Source: an uncultured Collinsella sp. (lineage in GTDB: Bacteria; Actinomycetota; Coriobacteriia; Coriobacteriales; Coriobacteriaceae). Taken from it: 7,461 bases of DNA. This document shows, one piece after another, positions 1-6,176 of this stretch (the first letter of the stretch is position 1; each line of letters begins with the position of its first letter). Both the position numbers and the translations under genes were made by a program. The notes beneath the pieces are model-generated. The model made no database searches, was not told the origin of the DNA, and saw only the letters and a program-made list of their open reading frames with translations. The stretch is from contig URGY01000082.1 of NCBI GenBank assembly GCA_900547505.1, positions 1-7,461 of the forward strand, read 5' to 3'.

Positions 1-44
1 CACAAGGCTATTCGTCGGCAGCGTCAGATGTGTATAAGAGACAG
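1..44 (+). other. Nextera read-1 (i5 side) library adapter, not genomic
   Basis: Positions 12-25 read TCGTCGGCAGCGTC and 26-44 read AGATGTGTATAAGAGACAG. These are the Nextera read-1 adapter and the Tn5 mosaic end. Positions 4-11 (AAGGCTAT) sit where the i5 index belongs, and from memory this matches index S520. Positions 1-3 (CAC) fit the end of the P5 primer. Genomic sequence starts at 45. Reading frames that run into this stretch gain false ends: LSLIHI on the minus strand, and MCIRDR or MYKRQ on the plus strand. Confidence 0.98.
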
Positions 45-1151
45 GGCTGCCACGAATGCCGCGCAGGCGGCGACGAGCAAAACGAGCGCACCGATCATGA
101 TGAGGGCAACGTTGCCCGAGGTCACAAGGGCAAGCGAGATGCCCGATGTAGTGAATGCGCATGCATTGTTGGCGGCGCGTCCCATGCCGGCCCAGAGAGC
201 GGGCGCATGCATGTGCGGTGCCAGCTGTGTAAAGGTGGCGGTAAAGAACGTGACAAAAAAGCCCGAGCTCAGGTAAAAGACGACAAGGCCCAGGTTGGGA
301 TCGGCACCGGCCTCGACGGCCAGGATGGAAATGGTCGAGAGCACGGCAATGCCGAGCATGACAAGCCCCATGTATCGGCGCTCGGCAAGATCAAAGATAA
401 GACCGGCGGCAAGGCCGCTTGCCGCCAAAAAGAGGCGCGGCCAGGTCTGCACGGCAATGGTGCCGTGGGCGTTGGAGAGTGTGACCACGTTGTCGAGGGT
501 CGAGAACAAGCAGGCAAGAATCATGACGAGCGCGATGCTCCAGCATGCCTGTTTGGCGAGGGCATGAGAGGGCTCAACAAAGGGATTGATGGCGGGGCTG
601 GAGCTCTCGGCAGCCTTTTGGGGAACGACGCTGAGGGCGGAGATGGCGATCGTCGCTGTGCCAAGGACGATGAGCTCTGCGATACCGCCGCAATTGAGCA
701 GGTTGACGGCGAACTGCATCAGGATGCCCGCGGCATAGGCCGCTCCCGCACCGGTGGCGAGCTTGGGATCATCCTGAAATGCCAACGAAAAGGCGTGGTG
801 AGTGGCGGCGCCCAGCAGGCCGAGTCCAAAGAACGCCACGCACCCCAGAATCTCGAGGGCAAGCGGGCCCGTGGGGGACTGGATCTGGGTCAATCCCAGG
901 ATGGCGACGGGAACAGCGGCGTTGGCGGCTGCCAATGAGTGGCCTTTGCGCTGTGCGAGCCCGAGCAGCGGCGCATATCCGATAAAGCCGAGTACACTCG
1001 CGCCCAGAATAAAGCCCTGTGCGATCACAACGCGTTCGGCACCGGCGAGCAGTCCGACGTTGACGTCGAAGCGAAACTCGGCGGCAAGGAAGGCGAAGGT
1101 AAACAGTGCGAGTGCCAGAAGCGCGTTGATTTTAGGCTTGCTCAGATTCAA
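45..1151 (-). CDS. 12-helix MFS-like membrane protein, C-terminus cut by fragment end
   Basis: 369 genuine residues are visible; the next six (LSLIHI) and the stop are adapter. The start is TTG at 1151, supported by AAAGGA six bases upstream. I count about twelve hydrophobic segments, near residues 8-27, 41-65, 73-91, 97-121, 133-153, 157-177, 204-224, 239-257, 260-282, 286-308, 319-344 and 349-369. A polar loop at 178-202 separates helices 6 and 7, the 6+6 layout of the major facilitator superfamily. I do not recognise a substrate signature. In Coriobacteriia, domains of this kind, including a W-P-R-L-F stretch before helix 8 (residues 237-241), often form the N-terminal half of membrane-bound LuxR-type regulators with a C-terminal helix-turn-helix. 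The cut falls just after helix 12, where such a domain would begin, so a transporter and a LuxR-family membrane regulator are both possible. It is divergent from the surface-protein gene. Confidence 0.8.
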
Positions 1152-1189
1152 GGACAGTCCTTTGGGTGGACGGAATAGTCGTGTCCTCG

Positions 1190-1222
1190 ATTGTAGCGTC
1201 CCTGGGACGCGTGTGACGACAA
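1190..1222 (-). promoter_or_regulatory. Candidate promoter and 15-nt operator for the membrane protein gene
   Basis: On the minus strand TACAAT (1195-1190) resembles a -10 box, about 39 bases before the TTG start. Immediately upstream is a perfect dyad, GCGTCCC-T-GGGACGC (1196-1210). The best -35 look-alike, TTGTCG (1222-1217), is 21 bases from the -10, longer than usual. A dyad between -35 and -10 boxes with long spacing is the geometry of activator-controlled promoters of the MerR type. That is only an analogy, since no regulator gene is present. Confidence 0.35.
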
Positions 1223-1254
1223 CGAAATCATATTGAATTAAACCGCAGGTAGAG

Positions 1255-1282
1255 GCCTAGGTTCGCATCTACGAACCTAGGC
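1255..1282. promoter_or_regulatory. Perfect 11-bp palindrome in the divergent intergenic region
   Basis: GCCTAGGTTCG (1255-1265) and CGAACCTAGGC (1272-1282) are exact reverse complements around six bases (CATCTA). Neither strand has a T-tract after it, so it is not an intrinsic terminator. Its place between two divergent genes, about 100 bases from each start, suits a binding site for a dimeric regulator. A structured leader element of the surface-protein mRNA is also possible. No convincing plus-strand promoter was found; TTGAAT at 1233-1238 is the only -35-like word and has no good -10 partner. Confidence 0.45.
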
Positions 1283-1317
1283 ATATGGAGTCATTTGGCA
1301 CATCTTGGTGGTACAGG

Positions 1318-1352
1318 ACCGCCACAAAGGGGACAGGCACCTTTGTGGCGGT
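1318..1352 (+). repeat. REP-like hairpin A1 upstream of surface-protein gene
   Basis: A perfect 13-bp stem, ACCGCCACAAAGG (1318-1330) with CCTTTGTGGCGGT (1340-1352), encloses the 9-nt loop GGACAGGCA. The reverse complement of hairpin A2 (3626-3660) is identical at 33 of 35 positions, and the two differences change a G-C pair to an A-T pair. It ends 14 bases before the Shine-Dalgarno of the surface-protein gene, so it probably lies in that gene's 5' leader. It resembles extragenic palindromic repeats linked to RAYT transposases; none is encoded here. Confidence 0.8.
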
Positions 1353-1366
1353 ATGTCCCTACGACC

Positions 1367-1373
1367 AAGGAGG
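1367..1373 (+). promoter_or_regulatory. Strong ribosome binding site deciding the surface-protein start
   Basis: AAGGAGG ends five bases before ATG 1379. This decides the start against an in-frame ATG at 1295, whose extra 28 codons would translate hairpin A1 and place non-signal residues ahead of the secretion signal. Confidence 0.9.
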
Positions 1374-1378
1374 CCGTT

Positions 1379-3349
1379 ATGAACGGAAGTCACTTCGATA
1401 AGCAAACTCAGCGTGAGCGCACCTGCTCGCTGGTTCACGGTACTTGGCGTTGTGTGGGTGCCAAAATCGCTTGCGCCGGCGCGTGTGCGCTTATGGTCGG
1501 TCAGTTGCTGCTGCCGAGCGTGGCGCTGGCGACGGAATGCGCCGATCCCGCCGCTGGGACGGATGAGGTTGCCGCGGCTCCGGTGACGCCGACGGTTGCG
1601 GAGGATGCGGCTGCAACGACCGCGCCTGCAACCGATGCTGCTCCGGCGGCGCAAGCCACCGCTGAGCCTCAGCAGACGGCCCCGACTGGCGCCACCGATG
1701 AATCCAACGATGCGGCACCCGCTGAACAAAATACTCCCAGCGACAACGCCGCCACGCCGGCGAATGACGCCATCATGCCCCGCGGTGTGACTGATGTTGT
1801 TGGCGGCAGCGACGTTAGGGTCAATACGACCGTGGTTTCCCGCTACACGGACTGCGCGCTTCCGAGCAATGTCACACTCGAAAAGGGCCAGTCGTATACC
1901 TATGATTTTCCCGATGTTGAGGGCGGCATGCCGGATGAGCCGCTCTGCGAACTTGTCGAAACCAAGTACTACCGGGCCGATGCTGCTTCGGGCACCCTGG
2001 CTGAAGTCCAGGACACATCTATGTCCGATGTGACGGCCCGCTTTGAGCCTGTTGGCGATTACATGAGGCTGACGCTGACCTTTACGGGTGGCGCGGCAGG
2101 CGGCTCGTATCGACTCACGCGCAATGAGGCTCTCTATATTGGCACGGCACTGGAGTATACCGGAACTGACTATGAAGGCAGCTCGACTATCCTCAACGAA
2201 ACCAGGTACGATTATTACCTCCGCTACGTCATCAAGAGCGAAATTACGCTCGTTGCATCGGAAAACGAAGCCCTCCATAACCTGGACGTCAACGACGTGA
2301 AGACCGACTACGCGCCCGGCGAGGCGCCGCGCGCGACCGCGACGATCCCCGCTGCTGACGCCGACAAGTACGAGATCGCCTATGAGTGCTGGGAAGAGAT
2401 GGAGCTCGATATGGAATCCGGGGAGTCGGTACCCGTTGCCTTCTGGTATTCCGACCCCGCGAAGTACACGCCGGGCATGAAGAAGATTGACCACTTCGAA
2501 GAGGGAAAGTTCTACATGTACTCCGTTGAGCTGAGGCTCAAGGGCGACAATACCGTGGCCGATGACTGCAATATGAACGTCAACGGTCATTGGGCGCACC
2601 ACATCAAGACCGTCAACGGCGTCTTCGCGCCAAACGCTGACAATATGCTGTGCGAGCAGCCGATCGACGAATGGCGGGCCATCGACGTTATCGAGATCAA
2701 CGGTGCCACGACCACCTTCAAGGCGGGCGATAAGCCGGTCTTTACGGCGAATGTTCCGACGGGCTCCAACTCCCTTCCTCAGTGTGAGTTCTGGACGGGC
2801 AGCGATGGCAGCGAAGTGAACTCTCAGAAGTTCTGGGATCAGAACATCACGAACCACATCGATGCCTTTAAGCCTGGCGTGACCTATCGCTACGGCATCT
2901 ACCTTAAGTCGGCGCGCGGCTTCTACTTTACGCCCAACACCAAGCTGGTGATCAACGGCCAGGAGTGCGGCTACCAGGTCGCGGATAGCGTATCCGATGA
3001 GGACAGCGGCTGGATTTACACCCTGTGGCTCAACACCGATCTGACCTTTACGCTTGAAGCCACGCCGACTCCCGATCCGCAGCCTACGCCGGATCCCAAG
3101 CCGACACCGCAGCCTGAGGTTAAGCCCGAGACCAAGCCCGAAGTGAAGCCCGAGACCAAACCCGCGGCCAAGTCGGCCACGACAACCGCCACGACCAAGA
3201 CGGTTGAGAAAACCACGCAGGCCAAGAAGAGCGATGCTGTCCTGGCTACCACGGGGGATACCACCGCGATGACGGTCGCCGCCCTAGGCATCGCCGGCGC
3301 AACCGTCGCCGCCGCCGGCCTCGCCGCGACAAAGCGCCGCAAACGTTAG
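1379..3349 (+). CDS. Sortase-anchored cell-surface protein with two related extracellular modules
   Basis: 656 residues. A long basic N-region leads into a hydrophobic segment (about 25-50) ending SVALA, with likely signal-peptidase cleavage after residue 51. Residues 55-133 are a low-complexity Ala/Thr/Pro linker. Residues about 145-290 form a globular region I cannot assign. Two related modules follow, about 300-405 and 435-530. Shared features are APGEAPRATATIP (312-324) with KAGDKPVFTANVP (448-460), FEEGKFYMYSVELRLKGD (373-390) with FKPGVTYRYGIYLKSARG (497-514), and a VNG/ING ending, the pattern of beta-rich repeats in Gram-positive surface proteins. Residues 561-596 are a Pro-rich stalk with KPEVKPETKP repeats. 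The C-terminus has a cell-wall sorting signal: LATTG (622-626, Ala at the usual Pro position), a hydrophobic stretch (629-649) and KRRKR. The protein is therefore probably exported and linked to peptidoglycan. Its ligand is unknown, and no sortase or pilin gene is adjacent. Confidence 0.93.
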   Translation: MNGSHFDKQTQRERTCSLVHGTWRCVGAKIACAGACALMVGQLLLPSVALATECADPAAGTDEVAAAPVTPTVAEDAAATTAPATDAAPAAQATAEPQQTAPTGATDESNDAAPAEQNTPSDNAATPANDAIMPRGVTDVVGGSDVRVNTTVVSRYTDCALPSNVTLEKGQSYTYDFPDVEGGMPDEPLCELVETKYYRADAASGTLAEVQDTSMSDVTARFEPVGDYMRLTLTFTGGAAGGSYRLTRNEALYIGTALEYTGTDYEGSSTILNETRYDYYLRYVIKSEITLVASENEALHNLDVNDVKTDYAPGEAPRATATIPAADADKYEIAYECWEEMELDMESGESVPVAFWYSDPAKYTPGMKKIDHFEEGKFYMYSVELRLKGDNTVADDCNMNVNGHWAHHIKTVNGVFAPNADNMLCEQPIDEWRAIDVIEINGATTTFKAGDKPVFTANVPTGSNSLPQCEFWTGSDGSEVNSQKFWDQNITNHIDAFKPGVTYRYGIYLKSARGFYFTPNTKLVINGQECGYQVADSVSDEDSGWIYTLWLNTDLTFTLEATPTPDPQPTPDPKPTPQPEVKPETKPEVKPETKPAAKSATTTATTKTVEKTTQAKKSDAVLATTGDTTAMTVAALGIAGATVAAAGLAATKRRKR

Positions 3350-3386
3350 AGCTGGGTGACGGCTCTCGTTCTCGGCCTCAGCAAAA

Positions 3387-3602
3387 TCTCAATCTGTAAC
3401 ACCAAACTGCCCAAAACGCCTCTAGATGTTACAGATTGAGATGAACCGAATGGCCGCCAATCTAATGTCTCGATCTGTAACACCAAGCGGGGAATTTGAC
3501 CTCTAACTGTTACAGATTGAGACAAAGCGGGGGCGGCTGGCACAATATCTCGATCTGCAACAACTACAAGGCTCAACGGGCTCCAGGTGTTACAGATTGA
3601 GA
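3387..3602. repeat. Array of three 55-nt hairpin units; six 15-nt arms in alternating orientation
   Basis: The arm TGTTACAGATTGAGA occurs exactly at 3427-3441, 3508-3522 and 3588-3602. Its reverse complement occurs at 3387-3401 (exact), 3468-3482 (one change) and 3548-3562 (two changes). The five gaps between successive arms are 25, 26, 25, 25 and 25 nt, so the array has a 40-nt rhythm with alternating polarity and an 80-81-nt unit. Each unit folds as a 15-bp stem with a 25-nt loop. Loops differ, but units 1 and 2 share edges (CCAA at the start, CCTCTA near the end). The array lies between convergent genes, 38 nt after the surface-protein stop. No arm is followed by a clear T-run. It could be a cluster of REP-like elements, an mRNA 3'-end structure or a protein-binding array. 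Confidence 0.9.
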
Positions 3603-3618
3603 CAAAACGAGCAAGCAA

Positions 3619-3665
3619 GTCCCAAACCACCACAAAGGTGCCTGTCCCCTTTGTGGTGGTGGGAC
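3619..3665 (-). repeat. REP-like hairpin A2, inverted copy of A1
   Basis: A 13-bp stem, ACCACCACAAAGG (3626-3638) with CCTTTGTGGTGGT (3648-3660), has loop TGCCTGTCC, the reverse complement of the A1 loop. GTCCCA (3619-3624) and TGGGAC (3660-3665) extend the stem after a two-base bulge. Relative to A1, the fourth pair is A-T instead of G-C, a compensated change. A1 and A2 flank the surface-protein gene and the array in opposite orientations. Confidence 0.8.
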
Positions 3666-3676
3666 GGCCGGTATAG

Positions 3677-3714
3677 AAAAAGTCCCCGCCGGGCGTGTGC
3701 TCGACGGGGACTTT
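3677..3714 (-). terminator. Intrinsic terminator of the nfnAB operon
   Basis: Read on the minus strand, a 10-bp stem (AAAGTCCCCG with CGGGGACTTT; plus-strand arms 3679-3688 and 3705-3714, loop of 16) ends in five T's followed by C. It starts 29 bases after the nfnB stop codon. The plus-strand T-tract is weaker, so action on the surface-protein transcript is possible but less likely. Confidence 0.85.
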
Positions 3715-3742
3715 GCCGTTTGGTGGCTAGCGCTGCAGGTGA

Positions 3743-5152
3743 TTACTCGCCCAGCAGGCTCTTGGTGATCGAAGCGGCGGCCTTCTTGCCGGCGCCCATC
3801 GCCAGAATGACCGTAGCGGCACCGGTGACGATGTCGCCGCCGGCCCAGATGCGGGGATCGGTGGTCTGGCCGGTCTCCTCGTCGGCGACGATGTAGCCCC
3901 ACTTGTTGAGCTCCATCTTGCCTCCGATCTTCTTTGCGAAGGGGTTGGCGTTGGTGCCGATAGCCGAGATCGCGACGTCGCAGGGGATCTCCTCGATGGC
4001 GCCCTCGATGGGCACCGGGCGACGACGGCCGGACTCGTCGGGCTCGCCGAGCTCCATCTTCTGGACCTTGACGGCGCACACGGAGCCGTCCTCGCCAGCG
4101 ACAAACTCGAGCGGGGAGACGAGCGGCAGAACCTCGACGCCCTCGGCCTTAGCATGGTGCAGCTCGGCGCGACGGCAGGGCATCTCGTCCTCGGTACGAC
4201 GGTAGGCGATGATGGCGTGCTCGGCGCCCAGGCGCTTGGCGGTACGGACGGCGTCCATAGCCACGTTGCCGCCACCAAAGACGACGACGTTCTTGCCGTG
4301 CTTGGTGGGGGTGTCGTACTCGGGGAACTTGTTGGCCTTCATCAGGTTCACGCGGGTGAGGTACTCGTTCGCGAAGAAGACGTTGGGCAGGTTCTCGCCG
4401 GGGACGTTGAGGAACTTGGGCAGGCCGGCGCCGGTCGCCACGTAGATGGCGTCGAAGCCCTGCTCGAACAGCTCCTCGGCCGTGGCCATGTTGCCCACGA
4501 CGGAGTTGTACTCAAACTTGACGCCCATGTCCTCCAGGCCGTCAATCTCGCGCTTGACGACTGCCTTGGGCAGACGGAACTCGGGGATGCCGTAGACCAG
4601 CACGCCGCCGCCGGTAAAGAAGGCCTCAAAGACGGTAACGTCAAAGCCGTTACGGGCGAGCTCGCCGGCGCAGGTGATGCCGGACGGGCCGGAGCCGACG
4701 ACGGCGACCTTCTTGCCGTTCTTGGGAGCCATCTTGGGCGTGGAGGCGAGCTCGGGGCGGTCACCCAGGAAGCGCTCGAGCTGGCCGATGGCCACGGGCT
4801 CGGACTTCTTACCACGGATGCACTTACCCTCGCACTGGTTCTCCTGCGGGCAGACGCGGCCGCAGATAGCGGGAAGCATGGAGTCCTCGCGGATGGTATC
4901 GAGGGCGCCGCCGAAGTCCTTCGCGCGGATCTGCTCGATAAAGCGGGGAATGTTGATGTTGACGGGGCAGCCCTCAACACAGAACGGCTTCTTGCAGTTG
5001 AGGCAGCGCTCGGCCTCGGCCAGCGCCATCTCCTCGGTGAAGCCCTTGTCGACGGGGCGGAAGTCGCAGGCGCGCTCGGCAGCCGGCTCCTCGTTATCGG
5101 GGGTGCGGGGCGACTTCATATCGGCAACGAAACGACCGTTAACTAGTGGCAT
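3743..5152 (-). CDS. nfnB: NfnB, large subunit of NADH-dependent ferredoxin:NADP+ oxidoreductase
   Basis: 469 residues, close to the usual size of about 465. Together with NfnA it performs flavin-based electron bifurcation in the cytoplasm, reversibly coupling NADP+ reduction by ferredoxin to NADP+ reduction by NADH. Cysteines at 50, 53, 58, 62 and 97, 101, 107, 111 match the N-terminal two-[4Fe-4S] domain shared with GltD and dihydropyrimidine dehydrogenase. By analogy one cluster uses C50, C53, C58 and C111, and the other C62, C101, C107 and E126. VVGSGPSGI (151-159) is the FAD Rossmann motif and VFGGGNVAMD (291-300) the NADPH-site motif. AGGD at 437-440 is the conserved C-terminal FAD contact. 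The start overlaps the nfnA stop by 10 nt (ATGCCACTAG), with only a distant GAGG, so translation is probably coupled. Alone, the sequence could be called glutamate synthase small subunit; the adjoining NfnA-type partner and absence of a glutamate synthase large subunit favour NfnB. Confidence 0.92.
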   Translation of the reverse strand: MPLVNGRFVADMKSPRTPDNEEPAAERACDFRPVDKGFTEEMALAEAERCLNCKKPFCVEGCPVNINIPRFIEQIRAKDFGGALDTIREDSMLPAICGRVCPQENQCEGKCIRGKKSEPVAIGQLERFLGDRPELASTPKMAPKNGKKVAVVGSGPSGITCAGELARNGFDVTVFEAFFTGGGVLVYGIPEFRLPKAVVKREIDGLEDMGVKFEYNSVVGNMATAEELFEQGFDAIYVATGAGLPKFLNVPGENLPNVFFANEYLTRVNLMKANKFPEYDTPTKHGKNVVVFGGGNVAMDAVRTAKRLGAEHAIIAYRRTEDEMPCRRAELHHAKAEGVEVLPLVSPLEFVAGEDGSVCAVKVQKMELGEPDESGRRRPVPIEGAIEEIPCDVAISAIGTNANPFAKKIGGKMELNKWGYIVADEETGQTTDPRIWAGGDIVTGAATVILAMGAGKKAAASITKSLLGE

Positions 5153-5982
5153 GCGCAGCTCTTTTCCTCATAGGCCTTGAGGGACTCGCCCTCTTCGGAA
5201 CGGTAAGCGGCCTGGCGGGCACGAAGGTCATCCCAGTCGACCAGGGTGGCATCGAAGTCGGGGCCGTCGACGCAAGCGAACTTGGTCACGCCGCCCACCT
5301 CGACGCGGCAGCAGCCGCACATACCGGTGCCGTCAACCATGATGGGGTTGAGCGACGCGGTGATGGGGGTGTCGTACTTCTGGGCGGTGAGGGTCGAGAA
5401 CTTCATCATCGGCACGGGGCCGACGCAGAAGACCTGGCTCACGGCCTTGTCCTGCAGCAGGCGCTCCAGCGGAGCGGTGACAACGCCCTGCTCGCCGTAG
5501 GAGCCGTCGTCAGTGGTGATGTGGATGTGGTCCTCGTCGAGGAGCTCGCGGAACTGGTCCTCCATGAGCAGGAGGTCCTTGGTGCGGGCGCCCATGATGG
5601 CGTGCACCTCGTGGCCGGTCTCGACCAGGTGCTTGGCGACCGGGAAGGCAATTGCCAGGCCGACGCCGCCGCCAATGACGGCACAGGGGCCCTCGGCCAT
5701 CTCGGTGGGAACGCCCAACGGGCCCACGACGTCGCGCAGCGACTCGCCGGCCTCGTAGGTGGAAAGCATCTCGGTGGTCTTGCCGATCACCATGAAGATG
5801 AACTCGACCCAGCCCTCGTCACCGTTCCAGCCGGCCAGGGTAAACGGGACGCGCTCGCCCGTCTCGTTGGCGCGAACCATGAGGAACTGTCCAGCGTGCG
5901 CATGCTTGGCGATTGCAGGCGCCTCGATGCGGAACTTGAACACCTTCTCCGAGAACTGCGTCTTCTCCAGGATCTTATACAT
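5143..5982 (-). CDS. nfnA: NfnA, small subunit of NADH-dependent ferredoxin:NADP+ oxidoreductase
   Basis: 279 residues, typical of the family. It is a PyrK/ferredoxin-reductase-like protein that binds NADH, FAD and one [2Fe-2S] cluster and passes electrons to NfnB. Residues 44-48 (RVPFT) form the FAD-binding R-x-P-x-T motif, IGGGVGLA (103-110) is the nucleotide-binding glycine-rich turn, and CVGPVPMM (186-193) is the usual late motif of this fold. The iron-sulfur segment has D217, C222, C225 and C237, with D217 at the position of the first cysteine of PyrK. An aspartate ligand is a known feature of NfnA. The ATG at 5982 has GAGAGGGG four bases upstream. The operon carries a -10 box near 6090. 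A lone SudA-like reductase is the alternative name, but the overlapping nfnB makes the pair clear. Confidence 0.92.
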   Translation of the reverse strand: MYKILEKTQFSEKVFKFRIEAPAIAKHAHAGQFLMVRANETGERVPFTLAGWNGDEGWVEFIFMVIGKTTEMLSTYEAGESLRDVVGPLGVPTEMAEGPCAVIGGGVGLAIAFPVAKHLVETGHEVHAIMGARTKDLLLMEDQFRELLDEDHIHITTDDGSYGEQGVVTAPLERLLQDKAVSQVFCVGPVPMMKFSTLTAQKYDTPITASLNPIMVDGTGMCGCCRVEVGGVTKFACVDGPDFDATLVDWDDLRARQAAYRSEEGESLKAYEEKSCACH

Positions 5983-5986
5983 AGAA

Positions 5987-5994
5987 CCCCTCTC
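5987..5994 (-). promoter_or_regulatory. nfnA ribosome binding site
   Basis: The minus strand reads GAGAGGGG followed by TTCT and ATG, a good Shine-Dalgarno with short spacing that fixes the nfnA start at 5982. Confidence 0.8.
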
Positions 5995-6049
5995 TTGTTA
6001 GGGCGGCCGAACCGTGCCTCCACGGAAATGGACGGCAGCCCGAATAAAA

Positions 6050-6082
6050 CCGTACGCGCACAGGCGTTGTGCAGACATACGG
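6050..6082 (-). promoter_or_regulatory. Terminator-like hairpin at the start of the nfnAB leader
   Basis: On the minus strand CCGTA (6082-6078) pairs with TACGG (6054-6050), and inside it GCACA (6072-6068 region) pairs with TGTGC (6062-6058), with loop ACGCC. TTTTATT follows (6049-6043). Transcription from the predicted -10 box would begin almost at the foot of this stem, giving a 5'-terminal hairpin followed by U's. It could stabilise the transcript or act as a weak attenuator. The asymmetric internal loop (5 and 3 nt) makes it a modest terminator. Confidence 0.4.
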
Positions 6083-6087
6083 TGCAA

Positions 6088-6093
6088 ATTATA
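6088..6093 (-). promoter_or_regulatory. -10 box of the nfnAB promoter
   Basis: The minus strand reads TATAAT, a perfect consensus -10, 106 bases before the nfnA ATG. No TTGACA-like -35 lies at the right distance, so the promoter may be weak or activator-dependent. It places the start of transcription near 6081. Confidence 0.55.
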
Positions 6094-6143
6094 CCCTCAT
6101 GGACATGTCGCTTACGTGTATCTTTGGCAGGCGGGAAAAGTGA

Positions 6144-6176
6144 CCGGCCATTTAGGGACAGGTTTATTTTGGCAGG
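6144..6176 (-). repeat. REP-like hairpin B1, degraded stem, GGGACAGG core
   Basis: CCGGCCA (6144-6150) and TGGCAGG (6170-6176) pair with one mismatch around a 19-nt loop that contains GGGACAGG, the same core as in A1 and A2. Downstream of TGGCAGG the sequence TTTTATC (6177-6183) continues the similarity to B2. Confidence 0.5.

Noticed and set aside
30..938. 302-codon plus-strand frame beginning MYKRQ
   Set aside because: It starts inside the adapter and runs antisense to the membrane protein. The hydrophilic translation is the complement of hydrophobic codons.
1233..1263. Plus-strand promoter for the surface-protein gene (TTGAAT, then TAGGTT)
   Set aside because: Spacing is 19 nt and the -10 word is poor; not enough to call.
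1295..1378. 28-codon upstream extension of the surface protein
   Set aside because: It would translate hairpin A1. The strong AAGGAGG before ATG 1379 and the secretion signal that follows mark the later start.
1277..2857. 526-codon minus-strand open frame inside the surface-protein gene
   Set aside because: It is antisense to a gene with a clear signal peptide and sorting signal. The translation is Arg/Gly/Val-rich with no recognisable motif, typical of a GC-rich shadow frame.
3387..3602. CRISPR array
   Set aside because: Repeats are only 15 nt, alternate in orientation, and only three point each way. There is no leader and no cas gene, and loop edges are conserved rather than unique as in spacers.
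4154..5146. 330-codon plus-strand open frame over nfnB
   Set aside because: It is antisense to conserved iron-sulfur and FAD motifs. Its Leu/Gly/Ala/Val/Asp-rich content is a shadow of GC-rich codons.
3743..5152. Glutamate synthase small subunit (gltD)
   Set aside because: It shares fold and motifs, but the overlapping upstream gene is NfnA-type and no glutamate synthase large subunit is adjacent.
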